In this document: piece by piece, positions 11,467 through 34,484 of the stretch
Numbering within the stretch: the stretch's first letter is position 1
Layout: each line of letters opens with the position of its first letter
NCBI RefSeq assembly: GCF_040436345.1
Contig: NC_133232.1
Span: forward strand, 32,997,315-33,061,314
Reading direction: 5' to 3'
Length of the DNA stretch: 64,000 bases
Source of the DNA: Pagrus major
Lineage: Eukaryota > Chordata > Actinopteri > Spariformes > Sparidae
Position numbers and translations under genes: made by a program
The notes under the pieces: model-generated
Seen by the model: the letters and a program-made list of their open reading frames with translations, nothing else
What the model was told of the DNA's origin: nothing
Database searches by the model: none

Positions 11467-12200
11467 GTTATCATGGAGACACATTTGTCAGCTGTAGGGA
11501 AACAGGACGAGCTTTGACGACATCTTTCAACCCAAGAGAAGCTGCATTTGAGCACACTGGAAAGACTTTTTTTGTTTTTGAATGCACTTTTTTCTTTTAT
11601 CAGGAACAAAACTCGACACATCAGAACAAAACAGGGACGCAAAGTGCAAAACTACAGGTAACAAAACATGATTTCTCAGAGGCACTCCTGTAGAAGGGTT
11701 GCAAGTAAAGGTGCTTCGCCAATGACGCAGAATTTTTGCGGAAACGTTAAATGCTACTTTTTTCCGAGGATGGATATAATAAGTCACTAACTTGGGCAAC
11801 AGTAACGCAAACAGCTTCCTGATGACCTCGAGGAAAACTTGTAAATTGTCAAAAACAAACAAAAAAACAAACAAACCCAGAAATATTCGTTTGAAAGTGA
11901 AAAAAAACCTCTTAAAACAACAAACACTAGAAAAAGTAGCAAATGGAAGACTCAAATTTTAGTTTAAAACATCGTTTAGAGTCAAATTTTGACTAAACAA
12001 AACTGTAAGTATAAAAATGACAGAAAGCTACAAACTAAAACGAGAACCTGCTTCTGAGAGACGGTTTTTATATCGTGTTTGATAAACTTCTGGAATGTTG
12101 TCTTCACTCTGTAAAGTGACAGGATAAGGTCAGTGTTTTGGGATATGTTGTTGTACAGCTACATTTCCGGCATTCGTCTTTTTTAATTCCTCCTTCGGCT

Positions 12201-20700
<8,500 letters not shown>

Positions 20701-20737
20701 TCACAGCGCGGCGGGCGGGCGGGCGGGCGGCTGGGTG

Positions 20738-20766
20738 GGTGGATGGATGGATGGATGGATGGATGC
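20738..20766. repeat. (GGAT)n microsatellite
   Basis: About six GGAT units in the presumed bend4 5' leader, preceded by a GGCGGGCGGGCGGGCGG run. Confidence 0.9.
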
Positions 20767-21189
20767 GTTGGCTCCGGGTCGGTACTAAGTGTGGCGTGCT
20801 GGTGTGACAGAGCAGCTGATGACTGGAGGGGGATCAGATCCGTCACTGTCTGGCTCGGTTTCCCCTCATACACACTGATGAAGGGTGGGCTAATTTACTG
20901 ACAAGCCGCCGCTCCAATCCCCAGTCGGGAGCGCCGACACTGAGACGCTTCCAGAGGGGGATACAGGCGGGACTTGTGCGCCGCTGCCTGCCTCCTTTGT
21001 AGCCACCATCCACACAGAGAACAACGGGGCGCTGTAGCTGTAGTACAATCTGAAAAATGAAAAAAAAAAAAAACAGAAAAAAAAAAAAACGCAGAGAGAA
21101 ATCCGGCAAATGAAAAGGCAGAGGCCATTTTGCTACTGAGCTCAAAGCATCAACAGAGCAACATGAGCGAGCATGAAAGAAAAAGGCTG

Positions 21190-21400
21190 CTCACACCCAG
21201 AAACCCAGAGAGACACCCAGAGACACCCAGAGACACCCAGAGAGACACCCAGATACACCCAGAGACACCCAGATACACCCAGAGACACCCAGAAACCCAG
21301 AGAGACACCCAGAGACACCCAGAGACACCCAGAGAGACACCCAGAGAGACACCCAGAAACCCAGAGAGACACCCAGAGACACCTAGAGAGACACCCAGCC
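21190..21400. repeat. Minisatellite, 10-bp unit AGACACCCAG
   Basis: About 20 units of AGACACCCAG with variants AGATACACCC, AGAGAGACAC and AGAAACCCAG. It lies about 0.5 kb upstream of the bend4 start codon. Both strands are open in several frames because 10-bp units cycle through frames; these are not genes. Confidence 0.95.
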
Positions 21401-22535
21401 CGGGGACAACACTTCATACATGTTGTTTATTTCTGCTTTCTCTCTAAATGTTTAATGAATTAATCAAATTGAATAAACTAAATATGATCTCACAGCATTT
21501 TTACTCCTGATTCACTTTGAAGGTTTCATTCTTCTGATCCATATTCACTTTGTTCAAGCAGTTAACAGAAGAAAACAAACTCTCTACATCCTGATTAAAT
21601 GAAATGAACTTAGCTTTATGTGTGAAGCCTCAGCTCACAGGCTGCTGTGAGGCAGCTTGTTCTGCAGCCTGCAGGGATGAAAGTTTGCACCGCCACGTGG
21701 GGGCGCCACATCAATAGGTTACGACCAGGAGGGTTAAAAGATGGAGGGAAGAAAAGACCTGCTGCTGATTATAATGCATGTTCCCCCTGTGCTTTATAAC
21801 AAGATGCCAGCAAGACACCCAACTTCACATGCATGAGCTGAACATGAAAGGCTGGACTCACCTGTATAAAGGCTGTATGTTAATGTGACTAACAGGCACA
21901 CAAAAACCTTTAAATTGTCATTTTTGCAGAGTTTAGCCTGATTACTTCCTCTCCTTCAGTTAGTTCTAGTTTAAATCTATTTACATACATTAAAGTGAGT
22001 AACTTTTGCTGAACATTGACCACAAAAAGTGAGATAAACGTCACAATATATTTTGTTCAGCCTATTTAGCGACTATAAGCCCTTTTCAACGGGAAAGACA
22101 ATAACTGTGACATAAATGAGCCAGAGTTAGCTGGCAGGCTAACAGAAAGACTAAAATAAAAAGTGGCAAATGCTAAGTTTTGATGTTAAAATGTAGTTTA
22201 ACCTCAGTACAAGTAGAAAAGAGTCAGCAAACTGACTGCAAAAACACTTTCACAGTAATATCTGGTGTATAAACGCTGCTAATTTAGCTAATATTAGCCC
22301 CCAAATCAACTAGTTAGGCTATTTCCGCTACAGTTTATCCTCTAACTATGCATTAAAATGAGTAACTTTTACTGAACAGTGCCGTCATTGACCACAAACA
22401 ATTTAAATATTACAAGATAATAATTTTGTTTACTTTGGTTTCATTTGCTTGACATTAAAGGCTAAGAAGGCTAAGTTGCAGGCTAGGCTAACGTTACCTG
22501 GCCAGGTAAAAAAAACACCCCACACAGGCTACTAA

Positions 22536-25516
<2,981 letters not shown>

Positions 25517-26100
25517 CAGGGCTAAAAGAGAAGGATTACAAGGTTTTCAGAGCCCGTGAGGACAAATACACTGCAACACAGCTGGTGGTGTTTGGGTGGA
25601 GGGCCCGGGCCGGCTCAGTGGACACAGAGAGCGCGACAGGAGGACGAGGGATAAAGTACAACAAAGCTGCTGCGGTGGAGCGACGTGGCCTGAGGCGTTT
25701 CCCCCTCTGCATCACAGGACACATCAACAGAGGCAGGAACATCTGAACATTGTGCACTTTGTCTTACATTGTAAACGGACCTCACCGGGCTACATTTTAT
25801 TTTTTATACATGCTGTTTTCTTGCCAATTTATCACACACCCAGAAATACTGTAGACGGCCCGACACTGTCACTCTGAGACGTGTTACATGAATAGAAATA
25901 GACGTTGGAAACCAGGGAAATATCTTGTTTTTTGACAATCGCAAGGACCTCTGAGAAAAGAGAAGGACCTGACACATAAAGGACATTTTATTCTGGAGGA
26001 ACGTGGACTTTTATAAGATGTTGTACAGGCACTATAGCCAGAGCAGGGTTGTCATATTGATTCCCTCATTTACATCAAATAAAGAAGTTGTCTCTCAGTA
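25517..26100 (+). other. shisa3: shisa3 3' UTR with poly(A) signal
   Basis: AT-richer non-coding sequence after the stop, ending at AATAAA 26078-26083, the first canonical signal. Cleavage is expected near 26.1 kb. Confidence 0.6.
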
Positions 26101-28251
26101 TCTTCTGTTCGCTGGTGAATGCAAAGAAAAAGTCTCTTAAGAACAAAAACAACACAAAGCGTGCGGATCTGAAAGAAGCCTCATCATCGCTCGAACAAAA
26201 AGGAAACCGGAGCGGTCGGGCCTGCACGGCAGCTCCCTACCTGTCGCTCATTCTTGCGCCAGACTTCACAGCAGGAATGCAGCGCTGAGATCAGTCATTG
26301 TCAGTGTTCAATGAGCATGGCATGGTCACAGTGTTAAAAACAACTCGCCCCAGAAATAGAGGTTTAGGTTGCAGCAACAGGTACGGCAGAATCTCAACAA
26401 AGGGCTGTTCTGTTCCCCACTTATCTGACTGCGAGGGAGACTTTGGCAATCAACGTCTCATGAAACCGTTCAGTCTGAAGATGTTCAGCGTCTGTTTTCA
26501 CTCATTAAAATACAATTTCCACGTAATTTGACAGACTCCAGCGTTAACTTCTTGTTTGTACTCGCGGCTGTCGGTTCTCACATTCCTCCTTCTGCTTATA
26601 AAAGGGAAACACAAGTTGTGAACACATTTTTCACGGTATTTCCTAAATCTTTGGGATGGTTAAAAAACTTTAATGTCTCTGCCAGGAGTTGAAAAAAGTT
26701 TCCAGCTTCTCGTCCAAGTTATCTATGAAGGCAGGAGTCTTTATTATTACTGCCTCACGCTGAAGGCTTCTACTTTACTGTTACTTTATACTTCTTACAG
26801 CTCTCATTGTAGTAAGTAGCAGTAAGTCAGTGTGGAGGTGAGATCAGGAGCACATTAAAGGGATTATTCTAAAGACAACTTTTGCAAACAAACTCTTGTT
26901 GACCACGTAGTGATCTCCTCTATGCAATCATGTGCTTCACAAAGTGTTGAACCTCGCCCCATCCCTGCTTGTGAACGGCTGAGCCTTTCGAGGATGCTCC
27001 TTTCATACCCGGTCATGTCACTGTCACCTGTGGAGGTGTTGCACAACTTTTCTCGGCCTGTTCTCGTTCCTGTCACAACTTTTTTTTAGTATCGGGGTTG
27101 TTTGGTATTTAATCCAGCAGGTAAAGTTTGGTCACGTTTGGTTTCTGTCCCAACGAAACCTCCCTGAAAGAGGACAAGATGTCACAGCTTTGATACGGGT
27201 TATAAATAAATAGTGACCACAGGCCGCAGACAGAGCGTGTTAAATAAATGTGTTAAATGGAGCGATGAAGCACGCGAGAGTAATAACTTCTACATTCCCA
27301 CACACGGTGCAGCTGCAGATCAAAACAGCCTGTTTATTGTGTGCAGATCACTTTTGAATACTGCAGTGATGGAACAAGAAGGATCAAACAGAAACAGACA
27401 CATCAGTCGCTCTTTGCTTGAAATAATTATTGACTTCTTTGTAAAACCAGCAAGTTTATTTGGCTGCACTGAAAACAGAAACATCAGCTCCCCCCCGGCT
27501 GCGTTAAAGCTGCTCAACAAGTGTTTTTTAATTGATTTTAGCAGATCTGAAACTAACGATTACTTGTATCATTGATTATTTTCTCATAAAAGCAGAAAAT
27601 CTTCACATCAGAACCACCGAAATTTGGGAACCTTTGCCTGATAGAGAATATGAAAATGCCGGATGTTTGTAGTGAAAATAATTAGAAATTTGTTTATGAT
27701 ATTTTATTTTTGGTGAGGTAGAAATGCTCTTTAAATAAGAAGGATCCCTAAATATTAATCATTGTTGTTAATCTCAGCTCGACGGCCGAGTTACACTTTT
27801 TGCAGAAAGTGTCAATTAAGGGAACTTCAGCCCACAATAAAGTTTTGGTTTCAGCTCGCTAAGGGAAACATTTTGGACACTCCTGAAATAGTTGTCAGTA
27901 GATCTTTGAGCAATTCATCAATTTTAACTGTATCTGGTAAAATTATATATATAAAAAAAGATTTGAAATGCAAAATAAGAATAAAAAACATTTCCCTAAC
28001 TTGTTTAAGTAGGCGTAACCTGTTAAACAAGAAATTAAACTCAATCTGGACACTCATTTATCTGTTTGTGATCCCAGACAGTCCACACACGGAGGTCGAT
28101 CACTACACATAAGGACTCTTCTGGTCTCATTTGTTTGTCCCTGCCTTTTCCTGTTTAGATTCTCACTGTCCTGTTCGTCCCCACAGGCAGTGATCACAAA
28201 CCTGAAAGAAGAAGCGGTGACGCTCACGTTGTTTCCTCCATGATTGTAAAG
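26101..28251. other. Intergenic region between the 3' ends of shisa3 and atp8a1
   Basis: Convergent intergenic sequence without a supported gene. A short decayed GGGCTGCAACTAACGA-family fragment lies at about 27541-27650 (GCAGATCTGAAACTAACGAT). The rest shows no recognisable feature. Confidence 0.6.
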
Positions 28252-28977
28252 TTTATTTCAGTAGTCCTTCATGGCAGTAAAAGACAACACTTATTAAGTT
28301 TGCAGTCCCAACATGCAGAACAATCATTGAACAAAATGACAGAAAAGAAACAAATATCGTAAAGAAAAAAGTTAAAGGTGCGTTTTTTTCTCTTTTGTGA
28401 AGTGATCAACACTCGAGGGAGAATCAAAGTAGTACAGTTAAACATCTCAGAGAACACTTTGTGTTAATCCATTCATGCAGCCCACGACTTCCACGGACAA
28501 CAACGTGTGTTTTTAATGTTTTCTGGAAAAAGAAAGCAACAGTCCAAGCCTTCCACAACGACGACATCCACATTCAGCAGTTTGGAGCTTTTTCGACGAG
28601 ATGACGACCGAGTTTAACACTAAAGACCAGCAGGGAAAATTAATGATAATAAGCTGAGAAACACAAGAGCTTTCCTGTAAAGCAGAGCTACACTGCATGA
28701 AGAAACAAACGTGTTACTACAAGAGAAATCATATACTGATACCAGATAATACCAGATATCCACTACTGGACAGGTACATCGAGTGCTTTGTGCAACATCT
28801 CCTGTCGAAGCGAGCCGAGCGTCAGGACCTCTCACAGTCGAGGCCGCGAGTTTGACGCACACAGTCACACCACACGCTGACACGCACACGTTCCCGGACG
28901 GGCCATGCATCAGCACACAGCAGTACACCATAGCTATACCTGGAGTCGTGCAGACGGACAACTGGAGCAAGCGCCAC

Positions 28978-29013
<36 letters not shown>

Positions 29014-30694
29014 CACACTCATACACACACGATAAAAGAAACACACCAGGAGGACCGAGACACTCCCGGTCTCACGTAGAGGACACAGACATGCAATGCA
29101 TACATAGACGTTATCCACAGTAGAGGTGACACACACATACACACACACACACACACATACAGCACATGCACATGCAGGCAATAAACCGACACACACGCTC
29201 ACACACACCGTCAGAAATCTGATCTCCCATAGGGAGAAGAAAGCAATCACACGGACATTAAGTAGTCAATTATAAATAAATCAAGCTGTAACGATATTAA
29301 TATTAATAATAACAAGACATTTAAGAAAGCTCCGTTTCCTCATTCGATCTATTCTAACCTGCCAGTTTATCAGAGGAAGAAAAACTAAAAGTTACAGACA
29401 GTTCATTACAAAGCCAGTCAATGCAAAATTCATACATCTCCAATATAAAAATACAAATCCACAAAATAACTATAGAGACAAAGTAGTTTTGATATTGTCG
29501 TGGAGTTTCTTCCTGGCTAATATTTCTCTCTCCCTTAAGCTAATGGCACTTATGTTAGAAGGATAAAATCTCCATTTTAAGGGAAACACTATCACCACTG
29601 TGACCTTCGACGAGACCGTCAGAGAGCCTCCCGTCCGCCTCCGCAGGAACAAATCCGACTTCATACATGTGCCACAAGGCACTCTGTAGTTTTCACATTG
29701 TACGAGTGCAATACTGTGGTGGGGAGACAGTGATTTTGTCTTCAGTAGGAGTGTGTGTGGAGCACTGGTCTAAGCTAGCTGGCTAAACTATTCTTGGCTG
29801 TCTTTTTCTTCTATGAGGGAAAAAAGGTCTACGTAGGCACCGTCGTGATTGAGACAGGAGTGATGTGTGGAATGCTATTATCTGTCATGAGCAATGCTTC
29901 TGCTGTAAAAACGGTGGAGACAGGACTAAGGTGGGTTGCAGGAGGCAACTTCTTAAAAACAGAAATAAAAAAAAAGGAAAAAAATAAATAAAACCAGGCA
30001 CGATATCTACATACATTATAAATTAAACTAAAAAGAAATAAATGCATTTGAAAAGAAAAACAAAAGGATGAAGGCATGAGCAAATGTAAGGCTTTACACA
30101 ATAGATGCTTTGTTAAGTGCAAAAAGAAAATTTAAATATTACATGTCTGCTCTGAAGTGGTCCGTTTAGTGCTGGAATACACTCAGGAGTGTGATTACAT
30201 TTGGCTTAAAGGTTTCCGAATTCACGAGTACTTGGAAGATTGTATATACGACTGCTCTCTCGCAATCTTTGACGAGTTAAAACCCTCTAAAACTAATCCT
30301 CCTCCAGTGTTTTTAACTTCTATAATAACAGTGTTGTTTGATTTCGATTTAATGAATAGATTTTCGATAGAGAGGAGACGTTCGCTCCAACAAACTGAGC
30401 GAGAACAGTGAAGAACTTCAGACCACAGACTGCTAAGAAAGCACAGTGCTCATCATGTCTGCCGGACACACAACTACAGCTGATAGTGAACACGGTTTTG
30501 TTTTGTTCCTTGTTTTTTTTTTTTTCTTCTTCCCTTTTTCAAACACAACTCTCTCTCCTCTGTCCGTTTCATATTCACGTCCCAAAAAAATCCCGTCAGT
30601 GCTGGAGGCACACGCTCGCGCCTCGTCTTCTCCCCGTTAAGCTTCAAATGTCGCCATCAGAAACGGCTGCTGTGGCTCCGATCGGCCCGGCGGC
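28252..30694 (-). other. atp8a1: atp8a1 3' UTR (putative)
   Basis: Follows the atp8a1 stop. An AATAAA on the minus strand at 28257-28252 is a plausible end, giving a UTR of about 2.4 kb. (CA)n tracts lie at 28977-29020 and 29129-29160. Other AATAAA-like signals occur within, so shorter forms are possible. Confidence 0.4.
28977..29160. repeat. Two (CA)n microsatellites
   Basis: CA runs at 28977-29020 (interrupted by CG and CT) and 29129-29160. Flanking sequence is CA-rich as well. Confidence 0.9.
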
Positions 30695-30792
30695 TCACCA
30701 CTCGTTGGTCCTCTGTTTGGTGGTGTCGTACGCTCTGATGACCTCAGACTGAGACACGACTCCGTTCTCGTCTTGAGAGAAGGCGTAGCCAT
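30695..30792 (-). CDS. atp8a1: atp8a1 last coding exon with GYAFS motif and stop
   Basis: Acceptor CCTCTTTCAG|ATGGCT. The split codon C|AT gives His, then [20 protein letters not shown] and [11 protein letters not shown], stop TGA at 30697-30695. GYAFS is the known autoinhibitory motif of the ATP8A tail. Confidence 0.96.
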
Positions 30793-31569
30793 CTGAAAGA
30801 GGATCGAAGCGGTTAAAACTACGTCCCTGTAGAGATCAGTGACACATGTAACAAAAACTTCTTATAACGTATAAAAAAAACACACTGAAACAACTGAATT
30901 AAAAGTTAACAAGACATAAACACTTGAAGCAATAGTTCAACATTTTGAGACACGTGTTAATTTGCTGTCTAGTCAAGAGTTAGAAGAGAATATCGGCATA
31001 TCAGCTTAGCTTAGCATAAAGTCTATAAAACAAGGGAAATCTAAGCCCCCAGACCCGCAAGATTAAATTATTTTATTCCTTTTCAAGTTAGTGCACGCTC
31101 GATGGGCCCGCCAACACGCAAGATCCAGGTAATTTCATACTTTGGAAGTCGAGCTTTATTGGCTTCATGCATCACAGAACAGCTTTCACAGGAACGATCG
31201 GGGCGTCATCTTCACTGCTGTGTCTAGATTTTAAATGTTAGATCCACGGGGAGAGCAGCGAGCTCGCCTCTATCTGATGTTTACAAAATCTGTCTACCAG
31301 CAAGTCTAAAGCTCCCCGATTAACAAATCCCAATTCAATCTAGTGTGTAACAATACATGTGTTACAGGGGATTATATGCAAGTATTTCCTGGTCGGGAGT
31401 GAGAGTCAGAAGAGGCTTTATGTTTCCAGTCTTTATGCTAAGCTGAGTGGTGGTGAGCTGGAGATTTGTCCTTCTCATGTATTTACAAATATTTTCTCTG
31501 ATAGAGAATTATTAAAAAATAAAGAAGGTAATTTACCAACACACTGCACGACAAAATGTAGTTTTAACC

Positions 31570-31611
<42 letters not shown>

Positions 31612-33994
31612 GATGTTTTTAGCTGCACACAGAAGTTTTTATTTTCTGATGTAGTGTATCACTAATGCTAACACATGACTGGTTTGGTTGCAGTTTCATA
31701 TTTAACGCACAGACATGAGAGGGGTGCCGATCCTCTTCCTCTCAGCTATAGAGTGAATCAGCATGTTTCCCAAAATGTCAAACTATTCCTCTAAAATAAA
31801 TAACATGATGACAACAAGACATTAAAATGAGTTTTAAAAAAAGCTCCCCCAAAAGTTTCCTCTGTAGTCTAAAAGCAGCTCTGTGATCTACCACCTAAAC
31901 TCTCCTACAGCGTTGCCTTTCTGACCTTTGACCCCTGACTCACCTTCAGGTGTCAAATGACTCGGTCAGTACCTGGAGGCCAGCGGGGAAGTTCAAAGGA
32001 CCCCGCTGAGACGAGTGCATTGTGGGGGAATAACAGCGCACAACATTTAATCATTTCACTGGTATCTCACTCTACAGAGCTCAACTCAGGACACACGAGC
32101 ACACAGGGGAAGGACAGGAAGTCCACGACGAGCAAAGGAAAGGAGAGAGGCGTCTATCTATCGGGAGGCTACAGGAGGAGGAGGGGTCTGGAGCTTTAAA
32201 CTAGGGTGAGGTTTGAATAATGAAAATTAAAAAAAGGTATCACACAACAACGATCTCATCCCCACCTATGAGACAAACAAAAAAACAAACTGATCAGACA
32301 AAAGACACAACAGAAGAGAGAAAATCAACAGAAAACAGAAACACAAACTCATGCGTAGAGAATCATTGGAAAGGTTTTGACTCCACTTCCAATGTGACAC
32401 CTGAGTGTTGCCCGTGATATGAACGCTACACTTCTCTCGATACCACTACACACTACACACCAGTAGAAAATAAGTCTTAGCCCCATTCCAACACGACTGA
32501 TTTCCTCTGGGGGAGGTGGGATTTCAATATCACCTCTGCCGGTCAGTTATTATAATCTGGTGTGGAGCGTACATGTCTGCGATCTTTCACCCCACACCCG
32601 GTAATAATTACAGCTCCCATTACCAAATAAAATACAAGTCCAGTCAAGAATTATACCACTAGGAGTGTATCTCTGAACATACTGTTGCTATGAGTTGCTT
32701 CTGACAACTGCTGAAGCAGAGAAGGGTTGTGTGAAGCTGATCACGCGTTAACACCAGTCTGCTGATGCAACGAGGCAGAAAGTCACATAAACATGATGTT
32801 TTTTGAACACTAAAGCTTGTAAACCCAAAATAAAACGATGAACCTGAAAATGAGCATAAAATGCCTCCTTTAAAAAATAATGTCTCATACTGGCAAATAT
32901 AGGACAACGTGTACGCCGGTCTGTGATAGGCCAATATCAGCTAACTGATATATCGGTCAGACTCTATTTATAATTAAATCACAGCTGATTGATTAGTGGT
33001 AAAATAATCCTAACATGGTGAAGCAGCTGCTGTATTTTGCCAGCAGCTAAAATGACTTTTATTATGAAGGAGGAGGGAAAGTTTTTCATTACTAACCTCC
33101 AACTGTAACATTAATCCTGTCTGATGGGGCCTCACATACATTTGTGTTTGATATTGTGTCATTCTTAGCAAATAGAAAAGTATCAATACATTGGAAAATC
33201 AACACAATTGTGATTTAAATCAGGAGAAATGTAATAAACAAGATTAAGATTCAGACACATACTTCACTGACAGCTGTTTTTTTTTAAAAAAGCGGTGAGA
33301 GTCGATATCTGAGCTGCATGTATTCACCGTGAATATCATTCATTTCATAGTTCGTATAAGCAGTTTGTGGGGTAGATATAATACATGCAGTGTAGGTTAA
33401 GACACGGGAAACTGATGTGTGTTTCCTGCATTCGGTCAACGCAGAGTGTTTATGAAGAGACGTCTGTTACTGCAGCCCCTCGCTAACAAACGGTGAGATA
33501 CTCTGGAGGCTGCAGAGATACCGGACGTGTCAGAGGAGGAATAATGACACCCGATGTGTTCAGGGAACAGACTTTGAAGCAGTTAAATCTAACGTGGCTA
33601 AACTGAAGTCTTTGGGGGTAATGACGACTCCCTCTTGAGGCACGTTTAGTCAGAAAGGAAGCGAGAAAGAAACCAAAGAGGAAGAAAATATTGTGTAACT
33701 TACGGAGCAGGTTCTGCTGCATGGAGTCAGAGCGGTACAGACTGACTGTGCTCTTCTTGAAGACGTTCTTCAGGAGCTGGGCCCTCTCCGTCAAACTACA
33801 TACACACACACAGGAACAGAAACAGGCAGTGTGTTAGCGGCATGCTGAGCACCACAGGCACATTTAATGACCCATACATCAACCCTGTCCATCCAACTCC
33901 AGAGTGGACGGACCTGCCAACTGCTGCTACCTGCTGGTACAAACACCATGCAGGGAGACAAAACTCCTGAGACGCAGGGGGAAGAACAAAGTGT

Positions 33995-34048
<54 letters not shown>

Positions 34049-34234
34049 GAAATATTTGAAACAGCAGGTTGGCCAGAAGGCATTCAAGTAAAGCCAACAA
34101 ACGTGTGTATGGAGGTGAGTGCTCTATGGATGTCTTTATGTGCGTACGTGAGTCTTCCAATGTACAAATACACAAAATCCTCCATTCACCCGTGTGTTTG
34201 TGTCTCTGCATTCTCTACATGTTTGTTTCAGCAC

Positions 34235-34272
<38 letters not shown>

Positions 34273-34313
34273 CAGAGAGAGAAAGAGATTGTGTGTGTGT
34301 GTGTGTGTGTGTC

Positions 34314-34344
<31 letters not shown>

Positions 34345-34377
34345 AAGAGATTGTGTGTGTGTGTGTGAGAGAGAAAG

Positions 34378-34437
<60 letters not shown>

Positions 34438-34444
34438 TGTGTGT

Positions 34445-34484
<40 letters not shown>

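Larger units (their letters stand above)
10234..12200 (-). other. bend4: bend4 3' UTR (putative)
   Basis: About 2 kb of AT-rich non-coding sequence follows the stop codon. Overlapping AATAAA signals on the minus strand at 10243-10234 are the first good cluster at the far side, so I place the likely poly(A) site near 10.2 kb. A MITE and an (ATT)n repeat lie inside. The extent is inference. Confidence 0.4.
30793..33703 (-). other. atp8a1 last intron
   Basis: A 2.9 kb intron with GTAAGT donor and CCTCTTTCAG acceptor. It holds the TIR element at 30926-31792, which carries a (TTTC)n run. The rest is AT-rich without a recognised feature. Confidence 0.8.

Noticed and set aside
21190..21400. Regularly spaced short repeats resembling a CRISPR array
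   Set aside because: Units are 10 bp, contiguous and without unique spacers, in a vertebrate promoter region. It is a minisatellite.
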